A stretch of DNA of 64,000 nt, from contig JAXIVH010000001.1 of NCBI GenBank assembly GCA_036785325.1, positions 10,431,777 through 10,495,776 on the forward strand, read 5' to 3'. The position numbers and the translations under genes are program-made. The notes under the pieces are model-generated. The model did no database searches. It worked only from the letters and a program-made list of their open reading frames with translations, and had not been told where the DNA came from. Of this stretch, positions 46,112 through 55,007 are shown piece after piece (the stretch's first letter is position 1; each line of letters starts with the position of its first letter). Source of the stretch: Urophycis tenuis (Eukaryota; Chordata; Actinopteri; Gadiformes; Phycidae).

Positions 46112-47643
46112 TATAGGCCTATATAATGGGCTTGATTATCGCCTTTGTGATGGTGCTTATCCGCCACCAAGTGAAGTTTCCCACTAGAAATGCATAACAT
46201 TAACAACTAGAAAATGTAATTCCAGGAATTACTCGTGCATAGGAATGCCCGTAATCATTGAGATACATTTGAGGTGGGAATGGAACCACCAACCCTCTGG
46301 TTGTGGAACACATGCTCTACCCACAGAGCTATGCTGCCAAGCTGACAGCTGGAAAGCATTTAGCGTTTTCAAATGTAACAATGGAAAGCAAGGCTCAATG
46401 TTGACTCTATGGGAGTTTTCTGCATTTTTAATCGCAAATATCTCAAAATGTATAAAGTATACAAAAATGAAAAATTCATAGCACATCCATACCAAAGTAG
46501 ACTTTTGAAATATAGTTTGAATTTAATGTTGAGGTTCAGTAGTTTTTCCTCCATTAATTGCAGAAATTTGGTGTGAAAAATATATGTAACGAAAAGTTAT
46601 CTAGATTGTGCTTTTCTAGCATACCAGTAGGCTTATGTAAAGTAACACATCCACACGTGTGACGGTCGTTGATCAAAAATGTTATGAACATTTTTATGTT
46701 GCCCATCAAATTTCACAATGGCTTTATAGCGTAGTGTGTGGCATGTGTCATCCTGAAATATGCCACTAGTAGGCGATGTGCCAATGGCACGCAAAGTTGT
46801 GTGACATACGTGTCATGAATTCATGCCGCTGATTTCTGACGCGATTAAAACAATGTAGGCCTACTTTTAATGATCAAAACGTTAATAGACCAGGACAGGA
46901 CTACCTTTATTTTGTTAGACACCCATGTGGCATACGCTACTAATAATCAAAACGTCAACAACGTCGCCCAGTTTTATAAACATAAAACATAAATCTATAT
47001 GGCAGGCTTGTGAGGGTTAGATAAAGCATTACTTTAGCCGATTAGACTTAGTTGGACATAATCATTTCCAATATTCCTATATAGATTTGGGTTCGTTTAT
47101 TTTGAAAGCAACATAGATTTTTACAATTACGCTACAAATTCATTGTGAAAATTGATGTTAATAATTTTCTAAACATTTGCGCTGCCGTTTTCGTTCAGAG
47201 ACAGTCACACCCAAGGGTCACACGTGACCACGTTTTATGTTATTTGATATGACGTATGGCACGTTTCAGTGGCATGCAGAAGTACTGGCACTTGTCGCAC
47301 ATCAAATCTAATTCCCTCTTGTCTGGAGGACGCAGCTTCCGTGTTCTAGGACACCTGTTCCGTGGTCACACTAAAACGAAAAGTGAAACTAAAAGTGTAA
47401 ACCTAGCCCCCTCGGTTTACACTTTTATTGGAAACAGTGTCAACCCCGTTGGATTGTTGGATTGAGGGTCTGAGCATGATGTAGTGCATGATGAAGGCTA
47501 CGGAGCGTCTTACCCATGTGGTCTAGATCCTCCTCGGTCACACTGTCAATGAAGTCCCTCTCATCTTTGATACCGATGTCCAGAAATGCTTTATAGTAGG
47601 ACTCCAGTCGGAGTTTCTCAAGCAGGCTAAAGATTGCCGCCAT
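33791..47643 (-). CDS. Copy A: SAM / ubiquitin-like / VWA / E2 / U-box multidomain protein
   Basis: 24 coding exons, listed 5' to 3': 47643-47514, 45692-45522, 45028-44891, 44771-44620, 44492-44389, 44293-44098, 43873-43742, 43633-43490, 43308-43173, 42915-42765, 42009-41873, 41754-41643, 41250-41187, 41028-40825, 40630-40485, 40242-40124, 40007-39883, 39765-39668, 38319-38183, 35099-34975, 34865-34720, 34463-34361, 34245-34109, 33938-33791. All junctions are AG/GT with agreeing phases, and the total is 3255 bp, a multiple of three (1084 residues). Predicted role: a cytosolic ubiquitin-transfer protein with an E2 fused to a U-box E3-type domain, with SAM and VWA parts for assembly or target binding. 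The function is inferred from domains. No family member is known to me by name. Confidence 0.88.
34361..35099 (-). CDS. Copy A exons 21-23: ubiquitin-conjugating (E2) domain
   Basis: FWKILMQGPPDTPYEKGTFE, then YCQFGEDYPVKPPTIRFVTS, then VYHCNINNSGRICHNIFDRG and SMREILDAIFGLLIAPEAED match the E2 core motif by motif: W.i.GP..TPYe.G.F, dYP.kPP.i.F.T, the HPN position, the active-site Cys, and the vL..i..LL..P...dPl helix. The Cys of GRIC (about residue 920) sits at the catalytic position. HPN is HCN here, which keeps the Asn. The last exon completes the C-terminal helix (LAEQYQSSKEEYQQEAKNHT). An active E2 is likely. Confidence 0.9.
35393..35582. repeat. Interspersed repeat shared with 63362-63545
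   Basis: The blocks 'agggttttattgta', 'gaagagttaaaaaaaac' and 'tcggtcctaaattgacaggg' occur in the same order at both places at roughly 80-85% identity by eye. The repeat lies in different introns of the two gene copies, so it is a dispersed repeat and not part of the duplication. Confidence 0.7.
35863..36209. repeat. 153-bp inverted repeat at the end of the Penelope-like element
   Basis: Arm 35863-36015 and arm 36057-36209 are reverse complements with only a few mismatches, around a 41-bp loop. The right arm overlaps the last ~25 codons of the Penelope-like reading frame, so the arms belong to the element or to its insertion product. A transcript through this intron would form a very long hairpin. 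Confidence 0.95.
36123..37517 (-). pseudogene. Penelope-like element reverse transcriptase, truncated
   Basis: A 464-residue frame. It shows DKGRCTVILNTTDYQSKV, LPKIHKEGVPLRPI, then RT motif A (MVSYDVTSLFTCIP), motif B (CAMGSPVSPIVANLYMEMFE) and motif C (HWFRYVDDTWV), and ends with LPFLDCDVHFGDDRSLHIGV and YRKPTHTDQY. This is the Penelope-like RT order. The GIY-YIG endonuclease that normally follows is absent, because the frame runs into the inverted repeat near codon 435. Upstream, the frame is closed by a stop 14 codons before the Met, though related sequence (RWVKN before the Met) continues, so the 5' part is degraded. Confidence 0.92.
38183..40007 (-). CDS. Copy A exons 18-20: linker and first E2 helix
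   Basis: Exons 40007-39883, 39765-39668 and 38319-38183. The first carries GGCCFKPQTSKEGLRLFECE and LSLEMRKPKEKLDPSSITSE. The second carries RSIFKQHGYDDLPETSLPSK. The third ends with DKRVLEELRSLHC and a YVTIFPSESDF strand, which is the N-terminal helix and first strand of the ubiquitin-conjugating fold that continues after a 3.1-kb intron. The Penelope-like element lies in that intron, and a Harbinger element lies in the one before it. Confidence 0.8.
38361..39589 (+). mobile_element. PIF/Harbinger-type element, with a nested LINE tail
   Basis: The terminal inverted repeats are TGGCCCTCATTTATCAAACG at the left, and at the right the sequence ending TTTGATAAATGAGGGCCA. Inside, an ATG at 38576 starts MEKHPTAKKKQIFSETEMET, and after the nested insertion KWKQITVAVNSVPHVQQATE continues. 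These are the two halves of a Myb/SANT-like DNA-binding protein typical of Harbinger elements. No transposase is seen. The element is absent from the matching intron of copy B (60866-60981). The target duplication is not clear. Confidence 0.8.
38654..39163 (+). mobile_element. LINE 3'-end fragment nested in the Harbinger element
   Basis: It begins with a 17-bp C tract and ends 'tgacaatgaagttgaatcta' + (ATCTA)n, the usual 3' tail of fish L2/CR1-type LINEs. It interrupts the Myb-like frame after 'VSLVD', so it is younger than the Harbinger insertion. Confidence 0.7.
40124..41028 (-). CDS. Copy A exons 15-17: von Willebrand factor A domain
   Basis: After the last strand of the previous exon (PKEAIL) comes VLMDTSSSMVEECYEELKMK, with the metal-binding DxSxS at residues 593-597. 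Further on are VIGLVTFNSKVKVIHTFTET, GGKTVLYDALQHGVNEM (the MIDAS Thr) and ILCLTDGND or IICLTDGND (the third MIDAS Asp). The domain ends with KSNIIVDSILLGEVVNNTLH. All three MIDAS segments are present, so divalent-metal-dependent ligand binding is plausible. VWA domains occur in intracellular protein complexes as well as in extracellular proteins. Confidence 0.88.
41131..41182. repeat. (TA)n microsatellite next to an exon donor
   Basis: TA run ending 5 bp from the exon boundary at 41187 (donor GTAATATA). Confidence 0.95.
41187..43873 (-). CDS. Copy A exons 8-14: middle region, unrecognised
   Basis: Residues about 298-589. Segments include RFTEVVAYIRQLTGCNPLAQ, EGLYVLFRQLLPKPGQRTEE, LRFCEPVYVPGLPVVFERAD, LLSLPPSFTTYLLWLYQSDL and LINVWDFLTGKKNIVNLDEL. 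The mix is helical early and beta-like later, with no transmembrane segment. The last exon (41250-41187) leads into the first strand of the VWA domain. I cannot name a domain here. Structure prediction would be the right test. Confidence 0.75.
44098..45028 (-). CDS. Copy A exons 4-7: two ubiquitin-like segments
   Basis: Segment 1 (residues about 102-165) reads EDLMLRICHAENVGNSKSVC, LYTMDGMPLTDDPFINT, and after the splice KNDDILYAIFTPKQ. This is a weak match to the ubiquitin fold. Segment 2 (about 186-258) is clearer. It has HTIRCHIMLKGNFEISVNLT, TDTIRDLKRKLAIESGIPAR, then ILEDCGLSEDRSSTMKFYL, matching the ubiquitin layout of strand, 'tT...lK..I....gip' helix, 'L.d.gl...st..l.l'. Neither ends in Gly-Gly, so they would be built-in interaction domains and not donors. 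Confidence 0.75.
45522..47643 (-). CDS. Copy A exons 2-3: SAM domain
   Basis: The ATG comes directly after an acceptor (tatttagATGGCG) at 47643. Residues 1-65 read MAAIFSLLEKLRLESYYKAF, LDIGIKDERDFIDSVTEEDL and DHMGFTQAEKNRFASLKDHV. The pattern (Leu..LesYy..F...gi.....l..lteeDL..mGft...r..sl) is a SAM domain, a small helical oligomerisation module. The split Gly codon joins both exons cleanly. Residues 66-100 are a charged linker ending PECPEHRFIR. Confidence 0.85.
46043..46109. repeat. (CA)n microsatellite
   Basis: A pure CA run in the intron between the first two coding exons of copy A. Confidence 0.95.
46257..46340 (-). mobile_element. Degenerate tRNA-like SINE head
   Basis: On the minus strand: GGCAGCATAGCTCTGTGGGT + AGAGC (acceptor and D arm, A box) and GGTTGGTGGTTCCATTCCCA (B box). 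The anticodon arm does not pair and the 3' acceptor half is missing. It is a tRNA-derived SINE head or tRNA pseudogene, not a working tRNA. Confidence 0.5.
47378..47390 (+). promoter_or_regulatory. IRF-type element
   Basis: GAAAAGTGAAACT contains the AANNGAAA interferon-regulatory-factor core and resembles PRD-I/ISRE sites with one mismatch. It lies in the intron after the first coding exon (47514) of copy A. Confidence 0.35.
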
Positions 47644-47866
47644 CTAAATAATGAAAGCATTTAAGTGTTAAATTTAGACTAGACATCTACACATTCACAC
47701 TGAAAGCTGAAACTTGAAAACTGAACTTATTTTCCAAGAAATAACTAAGTTTAGAGCTATTGGTCCGGATAGCCTATTCCCATTGATATTACAGCTTCTG
47801 GCAATAAAGTAGGGCAAAGAAGAACAAATAAAAGAAATGATAGGCTATAAATAAGTCTGTCAAACT

Positions 47867-47878
47867 GAAAGCGAAACC
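47867..47878 (+). promoter_or_regulatory. ISRE-type element
   Basis: GAAAGCGAAACC matches the GAAANNGAAACY interferon-stimulated response element exactly. It is in intron 1 of copy A, about 255 bp downstream of the non-coding first exon. Chance occurrence of a 10-base match in 64 kb is possible. Confidence 0.45.
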
Positions 47879-48133
47879 GAGCTTATTTTTCTCAGAATAA
47901 CAATAAGGTTATTATTCGGTAGTATACATTTAGTGAGCCTGAGTGCAGCCGAATGAGCCATATTAGAAATAAACAATATGTTTCAATAAAATAAAATGAA
48001 ATTAATAAAATGAAATAAACTTTTTTTTCGAGTCATGAAACAGATTTTCTTTTTCTTTTAGATTTAGTTAATGCCAGTAGCATAGGCCTCTAGGCCGATT
48101 CATTGAGTGTTAACAGTTTACGGGTCTTGGTAC

Positions 48134-48245
48134 CTTTCTGAAGATGGGCGACCCTCAACGCAGAGGTCTCCTCACCAACGGCTGAGTAGCGAGTAGCAGT
48201 CCCTCTCTCCAGTTTAAGTGACAATAAATTAAGGGAACTCTCCGG
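48134..48245 (-). other. Candidate non-coding first exon and promoter of copy A
   Basis: On the minus strand the sequence GCCCATCTTCAGAAAG is followed by a GTACCAAG donor at 48133. The acceptor directly before the ATG at 47643 requires an upstream non-coding exon, and this is the best candidate. A TATA-like 'ttaatttattg' lies just upstream, near 48226. The start point is not defined by sequence. Confidence 0.4.
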
Positions 48246-49827
48246 GAAACCAACGAGATCTGAATATGCATGAGCTACGAGTTCTGAACGCGTAGTGATT
48301 GGTGGAGTTCACCTGATCGTTCACGTGTTGTAATTTAAGGCCACGTATTGGGCCAGTTTCAGATCGTTTGCATTTGCGCATTTGTTGCAACGAGACTCGT
48401 CATAATCACGTCAAGTTCCCGTCTGGTCAAGGCGGACACAGTAGGACACTCTATGGTAGGACACCTATTTAGCGCCAGTGGCTGTCATGAGGTGGGCCTC
48501 TATGGAAGCCGCCCTCCTCCTCTGGCCCTCCCCCTTGCGCCTCTGTCGTCACTATTGCGTCACTACTGGACCCAAGGTTGTTTGGCCCGACAGGTGTGGC
48601 TGCCCGCTGCTTCACCGCATTGGTCACTTGGTTCCCTGTGTGCTTGCTCACGGCATTTGTGTTGTTTGTAGGGCGACTGCTTGCGTGCTGCTCCCCTATA
48701 TACATTCTATGGCTGCTCCGTGTTCCTCATACGTGCGGTGTATTTTGCTTGGTGAACGCCAGCGGCGGCCGGTGTCCTCTCCCTCCCTCCTCCTGTGCGA
48801 GTGGGTGTGTCCCTAAACAGGTATGTGCGTGGGTTAGTGTAGCGAGCAACCGCAGTATTTTTCTTTTGGCAAATGGAACGCTAACAGTATTTTTCCCCTA
48901 TAATTGGAGTGTAAGTGCAATCAGCTGATTGGTGTCGCTGCTGCTTTGTCCTGTTCAAGTTTAAGGCTGGGTTATGCTTCGTTTATACTTCCGCGTCGAC
49001 GCAACGCTGGGTGGGTTTACGTTTTACGTAGAGTACTATAGAGAGAGAGTGGCGTCAACTCCGTTCACTGCAATGGTTCGTTTTTTTCACAGCAATGGCG
49101 GCGCATGGGGTCCCTCAGAAGTTCCCGGAAGTTAGCGCGAGCCAACTGTCACTGTCACTCAATGTATTTCAACGGAGGAGATGGTAGGAGCAGCACTTGT
49201 CCGAGGTAAAACGTTTAAAGAATGACATTCTCATATCTGTAGGGCATCGGAATTAAATTGACGAGTAATTAATTATGTTGGCGTATTTTCTCCGTCTAGA
49301 TTAGAGGATTTAGAGAATATTAACAGGTAAAAATGTAGGCTAGCACACTAGGTAACCATTACAACCCGTGCAACAGGCAGATAACTGTCAATTCAGCTCT
49401 CCAAATACGCTGTAACTAAATCCAACCCTGCCGATTTATACTAACAGCAAGGTTAATGTGTAGGGAGTGTGATTGCAGTTATAGGTAGGAATTAAATACA
49501 AATTGCAACTGTTTGCCATTTTCATTACTTAAGGTCTGGATGATTTTGTGTGCATGTATTTTGGAATGAAAAATAAATCCCACTATTTATTGGCCTTTGT
49601 TTTTGGCGTCATATCATACGACATATCAACCCATCTCATACAATACATATGTAATACGTTTTTGGTGTGTATCAGTTACCTGCAAATGGTACTTTATGGT
49701 CGAGAAGTAGCGATGCCACTTCACAACTTCATTTGCATGCTGCAGGCCATGAGTGCTTAGTATAAAATGGTGTGACTCAAAACACATAATGAATGCAATT
49801 TTATTGACGCTTTCATAACAAATGTTC

Positions 49828-51167
49828 CTAACATGAGATATCATATTGTGTATTTGGGAACCGACAGAAGGAGCACTTTATGGTGGAGCATGTAGCAGGC
49901 CAGGGGTCCTTCCTGAGTGGAACGACACTGGGTGTTATAGCCATCTCATCAATGGTCAACACACACTCCCTTTCCAGGTCTGTAAACCCACTTGCCTTCA
50001 GTTTAAGGAAGTCAAATACTTCTGTCAGAACACCAGGCTCAAATTCAACTGTCTGCAGTCTTCTCTGCAGGGTTCTAATTCCTGGCAGGGGAATCTGCAA
50101 GTCCCGCAAGACCTTGTAGCCAGTTGAACCAGCAGCAAACCGAAGTTTTAATGCCTTCTTCACTGTGTCGTTGCTCCATTTCTTCCCTCCTGTGGTTAGT
50201 CTCCCTAATGCTCCAATTTGATCTTTGGTTAAAATTTTCTTAATTTTTTTGTCCTTGATCTTCATTGTCCTCTTAAGAATTGCGTTTTCCCGTTTTACTT
50301 TTCTCAGTGCTGCTCTTTTTTTTCTTTTTTTTTTTTCTTGTTTTTTCAGTTGTTTTAGGAGCTGTGATTCCCTGGTTGTTGGCTCCCTGCTCTGCAGAAT
50401 GGCTGATGTGAGCTCTCTCTGTCTCTCCTCATCTGCCATGTCCTCTCTTCCTCCTGTGTCACTTTCCCTTCTCTCACTCTCCTCAGCTTTTCTTTCCTCA
50501 ATCCAAGAAACTGGTGCAAGTAGAAGACATGACACTGGTCATTTATGAACAATAAAATGATATTGTCACTAGAACAAGAAATATGGTGTAGTTATCAAGA
50601 GTTCATATACATTATACCTGTGGCATCTTTAATGCAGTAGCTGTGATCGGCGGAAATGGACCCTGTCTTTGTAGGTGAAAGGGGGCATCGTGAAGTAGGG
50701 GCCCTCCTCCTTCTGACTACTGGCCGGCGCGCAAATATGGATGGTATCGCATCTTCTCTCAGCCTAGTCTTGCCCTTGCCGGTCTTAACAAACTGGTCAG
50801 CCTCAAAATGTGCCTGCAAGAAGACTTCAACTGAATTTTCACACTTAACTCATTTTTACCAAGGAGTACGAACATGTCTAGTATATTTATCTTTTTTCCG
50901 TTTTCCTGTTCTATGTTTTAAAATAAAAAAAGCTCAAATTCCTGTACGGCCCGGTATTCAAAAGTGCGCAAAAGTGCAAATTCATTGTTTGAATGTGATT
51001 ACCTCACATAATTTTTTGTGGTTATGGTTTTTGTCTGTCACGACTAAATTGCTCCTTCCGACTTTAGCCACCCATGCTCTTCGTCTGTCCCTGTCTTTGG
51101 GGAAGCCATACACGTGGACGCCTTTCTCGGAGCGATTGGAGCATCCCCATGCAGCACAGTATACCAT
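49828..51167 (-). pseudogene. THAP9/P-element transposase, internally truncated
   Basis: Three exons with agreeing phases: 51167-51003, 50813-50618 and 50510-49828. Exons 1-2 form a THAP zinc finger: MVYCAAWGCSNRSEKGVHVY, then a C-x2-H pair at the junction (LCEAHF) and DAIPSIF. Exon 3 has a basic coiled-coil stretch, then the P-transposase part (LPGIRTLQRRLQTVEFEPGV) and LTIDEMAITPSV, with the first acidic residue of the RNase-H-like site. Beyond this the sequence is unrelated and stops, so most of the catalytic domain is missing. DNA binding could persist and transposition could not. Confidence 0.85.
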
Positions 51168-51289
51168 GTCGAAGACTGTATCAAGGACAACATAGTGGAA
51201 ATGAGACAAACAGCTTGCTGTGCCGCTGATGTGTTTTATTTTCAAACAAATAGTTTTTAAGGAATTCACTGAAAATTAATTTATATATT

Positions 51290-51408
51290 ATATACACAAT
51301 ATATATAAAAATTATATGTAAAATATATACAGATATATATGTATCTATATTTATATATATATATACACAAATTATATATATATATTATACATATATATTA
51401 TACATATA

Positions 51409-51463
<55 letters not shown>

Positions 51464-51480
51464 CTTATATATATTATATT
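51290..51480. repeat. (TA)n-rich region within the P-like element
   Basis: Imperfect TATA-rich sequence with a pure TA run at about 51416-51460. Confidence 0.9.
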
Positions 51481-52082
51481 ATCAGAATTCTTATTGGAAC
51501 ACACATAATGTTGCTGTGAGTCAGACCTATTATGTAGTACAGTACTCGATTGAAAAATCACTGTCGTCCGCCTCAGTCATGTCTTCAAGTAAAAAATTAA
51601 GAGAAATATTACGATTTTAATGCTATCAACGAATGTAGAGGTTTAGTAAACTTAGCTGAGTTCAAATAAATCAACATAAGCACAGAAATATTACAGAGCA
51701 AAGCAGTTGTTGACATTCTTTACCGATTGTTGTGGTTTTCCTTGTATTTTTCAATTGCCCGCCATGCAAGTCCGGGAACTAATGGAGGGCTACAGGAACC
51801 ACGTGATCGGCCAGGTTTTTGAACTTCCGTTGACGCCACTCTCTCTCTATAGTACTCTAGTTTTACGGACCCATTACGTCCTCGACGTGCACCTCCCAAA
51901 ATCCTAGACGCTCGTCGAGGCGACGCAACTCCAACGCAGCGGCTTTGGCTGTGCTTGGTCCGCGAACTACATTGGCTGGAGATCGCTTTTCCGGTTTCCA
52001 ATCGTAAACACCGCTACGGTGTAAACACAGCCTTGATAAATGCTTCGACTGATTGGCGACAACATATATACTGTATATATAC

Positions 52083-53413
52083 AAGATACAAGATACACAA
52101 GATACAAGAAGGTTTATTGTCATCACATCGTAAGACATGACGAAATTACAGCAGCTACCACCATAATAGTGCATTCAAATTTTTGTTTTTAAAACAAAAC
52201 AAAAAAATGGAGATGGCTAGAAAGGAGAAGTTAACTTAAGAGGCCATAAAAATAGTTATATGGCCCACACATACTGAAAACAATGTACACACATACGGAA
52301 TGACGGTGATAATGATAATTAACGGAATGAAATGACATGAGGTTGTTGGAGTGAATATAAGGTAAAAAAGATAAAAATAGAAAAACAAAAACAAAAGGGA
52401 CCTGAGGATAAATATAAAGTGTATAAAGTGATGAATATAAAGTGATGAAATATAAAGTGATAAAATGACAATGAAATGACAATGAAAAGTGACAGTGCTT
52501 GCTATTTTGAGGGTAAGGTATGAAGGTGAGGTGCAGAGTTCAGTAACCTCGTGGCCCAGGGATAGAAGCTATTCTTCAGTCTGTTTGTTCTGGACCTGAG
52601 GGACCTGAGTCTCTGCCCCGATGGCAACAGCTTAAACAGATGATGACCGGGGTGTGAGGGGTCCTTTATTATTTTAGCAGCTCTGCTGATGCCGCGGGAG
52701 CTGGTAATGTTCTCCAGGGTGGGAAGAGGACAGCCGATGATTTTTTCTGCAGACCTGGTGACCCTCTGCAACGCTTTCCTGTCTGCAGCAGAGCAGGCAG
52801 TGAACCAGATGGTCGTGCAGTACAGCAGCACCGGCTCGATGGTGGCCCGGTAGAAGGACACCAGCAGTTTCTCTTCTAGTTGGTTCCTCCGCAGCACCCG
52901 GAGGAAGTGGAGTCTCTGCTGGGCCTTCTTGATGGCGGCCGTCGTATTGACCGCCCAGGTCAGGTCCTCTGTGATGTAGGTCCCCAGGAATTTGAAGGAG
53001 GCCACTATCTCCACGCCTACACCGTTGATTAGCAGCGGTGCGTGGTCCCCTCTCTGCCTCCTGAAGTCAATTACCAGCTCTTTGGTCTTGTTGGTGTTCA
53101 GCAACAGGTTGTTCCTGTCGCACCACTCTGCCAGCTCCTGTACTTCCTCTCTGTAGGCTGTTTCATCGCCCCCCGTGATCAGGCCCACCAATGTGGTGTC
53201 TTCGGCGAACTTGATGATGGAGTTCGAGGGGTGAGTGGGGGAACAGTCGTACGTGTAGAGAGTATACAGGAGGGGGCTCAGTACACATCCCTGAGGGGAA
53301 CCGGTGCTGAGAGACAGGGCGGAGGAGCAGAGCGAACCCAGCTTCACAACCTGTGGCCGGTTGGTGAGGAAGTCCTTAATCCATGAGCACATGGAAGGCG
53401 GAAAATCCAGGGC

Positions 53414-53419
<6 letters not shown>
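52083..53419 (-). mobile_element. 5'-truncated LINE (jockey superfamily, Rex1/CR1/L2-like)
   Basis: The minus-strand frame 53419-52502 (305 residues) starts inside the RT domain: NRPQVVKLGSLCSSALSLST, then GSPQGCVLSPLLYTLYTYDC, NSIIKFAEDTTLVGLI and WCDRNNLLLNTNKTKELVID. It continues through ATIEPVLLYCTTIWFTACSA to NSFYPWATRLLNS near the stop, as usual for these LINEs. The normal FADD active site reads FAED, so the first Asp of the pair is Glu. The 3' end is marked by 'gtttattgtcatcacatcg' and a GATACAA repeat. The 5' end abuts a TA repeat. No endonuclease domain is present. Confidence 0.88.

Positions 53420-53478
<59 letters not shown>
53420..53478. repeat. (TA)n microsatellite at the LINE truncation point
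   Basis: A pure TA run of about 58 bp starting where the LINE sequence stops. Confidence 0.95.
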
Positions 53479-53479
<1 letters not shown>

Positions 53480-55007
53480 CTTTTGCCTTCATTTCTGTAA
53501 ACTTTTTTTTTAACTCGCTAGTAATCCATATGTAATGACCAGAATGGTCATTCGGGTCCCTCTATGCAATGAATTGCATTTCGAGACGTAAACCCCACGC
53601 AGAACCATCACAGGCTCATGACTGCGTCCGAGCAACTGCGTGACCATTGCGTGATCACGACGCAATCCCTACGCAGAAGCATAAACCAGCCACTGCCTGC
53701 CGCTGCGTGGTCGCTTCTGCGCCACTTTGAACTCTGCCTGGTGTCTGCGGCCCACACCGCGCCCCAGAGCAGCTCTGTCAGACTCTTTATCACACCCGTG
53801 TGTTTTTACTGGGGCCCTGCCCTCATGTGTGAATGAGTGTTATGGTGTTTATTTGATGATTATTTTGTAGTATTTACATTTTATTTTGTTACTGTATGAC
53901 TAAAGTGGGCTGTCATTGATCTTTTTGTTAACATTTGATTAATTGGTTTTCCTTTTCTTCTGTTGGTTGATTTGCCCACTAATGGGTTTATTTTTAGTTG
54001 CTGGAGACTGGTGTTAGCGGCGCTGGTGCCCAGGTGGTGGTATCCTCCTCTGTTTGCTGGGTCCTGGGACGAGTGTGTCATGTCGGGTGGTTCAAGTTGA
54101 TTTTCTTTATTTTTGTGGATCCTCCCCTTGCAGTAGGCCCTTGCCCATCCACTCAGCTCCAATCCCCCCCCCCCCCTTGTTGTGTTGTTTTTCTTTCTTT
54201 TTTTTCGACTGAAACTGAAACATTTTAAAATGACTATTTATAAATAAAATTGTATATTTGTCCTACAACTCCGTGAATCACGTCTCATGCCTTAATGAGT
54301 AGACTTACCTGTGTGCTTTGTTTGTCTCCAAATTAATTCCCAGGGTGGCGTTGTGGGTTCCCTTTCTTCATTTGGTTGTTTAGATTATTAGGTCTAATTT
54401 ATTTTTTCTTTTGTTTTCACCTTATCCTCAACACACATGCAAAATAAACCAATAATAATGACCCATTTCAGAAGGTCTGTAGTAGAAATAAATGAGGTGG
54501 GAGGAGTCTGTCTTTAGGAGGCGGGGACAATGTCAACCTTAGTGTGTATGCAGGATTGATGTGTCCTGTCCTCCAGTCCTGTGTGTCTCACTGTGGTGAT
54601 TATGCAGTAACTTGTTGTCCTCCCCTGTTGTGTACGCCTGTCCATGATGGCACCTATTGTCCCCCGTCCCTCTGACCATCCCAGGACAGAGGGACTCCCT
54701 TCTGTGTTCCTTCTCAGGGTTCTCTCCTTGGTCATTGTTCTTTGCTCTTCAGAGGGCCAGGGTTCTGTGGATGCACAATGGGGCCTGTGTAGCGTTTTGT
54801 AAACGCCATGAAGCGATAAGCAAATAAAGTTGCCTTGACCTGAAATAACGATGACACAAATTGGCTGCAGCGCCTGGTGAATTCTACTCCCACGTCACCA
54901 TCAAACGTGTGTTATCAAGGCCTACTACGCTCACATTTCAACCTGTACTCGACTACATAGTGGGGAATCTAGTGGAACCAGACGGTCTGGGACAGAATGA
55001 GTTCATG
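53480..55007. other. Spacer between the duplicated units
   Basis: It contains a MITE-like block (about 53535-53690) related to 23080-23250, a C tract at 54166-54176, and a LINE-like 3' end with 'caaataaagttgccttgacc' near 54820. A frame at 54861-55094 is open but has no recognised motif and crosses the duplication boundary. Confidence 0.5.

Larger units (their letters stand above)
49029..51859 (-). mobile_element. P-element-like transposon with 8-bp target duplication
   Basis: The ends are TAGAGTACTATAGAGAGAGA + GTGGCGTCAAC at the left and its reverse complement at the right (about 31 bp of inverted repeat). Flanks GTTTTACG at 49021-49028 and 51860-51867 are identical 8-bp direct repeats, the duplication size of P elements. 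The 2831-bp element carries a shortened THAP9/P-type transposase gene on the minus strand. The sharp ends suggest a fairly recent insertion. Confidence 0.92.
48963..51950. repeat. Older MITE-like repeat, interrupted by a P-like element
   Basis: The left part 'ggctgggttatgcttcgttt' to 'gggtttac' (48963-49020) and the right part 'gacccattacgtcctcgacg' to 'gcgacgcaactccaacgcag' (51868-51950) together equal the uninterrupted copy at 22258-22431. The interruption is exactly the P-like element plus one target copy. Confidence 0.75.

Noticed and set aside
46257..46340. Functional tRNA gene
   Set aside because: The A and B boxes are recognisable, but the anticodon stem does not pair and the 3' acceptor strand is absent.
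48348..48928. Overlapping plus-strand frames upstream of copy A
   Set aside because: Cys/Leu-rich with no motif, no splice signals and three overlapping frames. Probably chance frames in spacer DNA.
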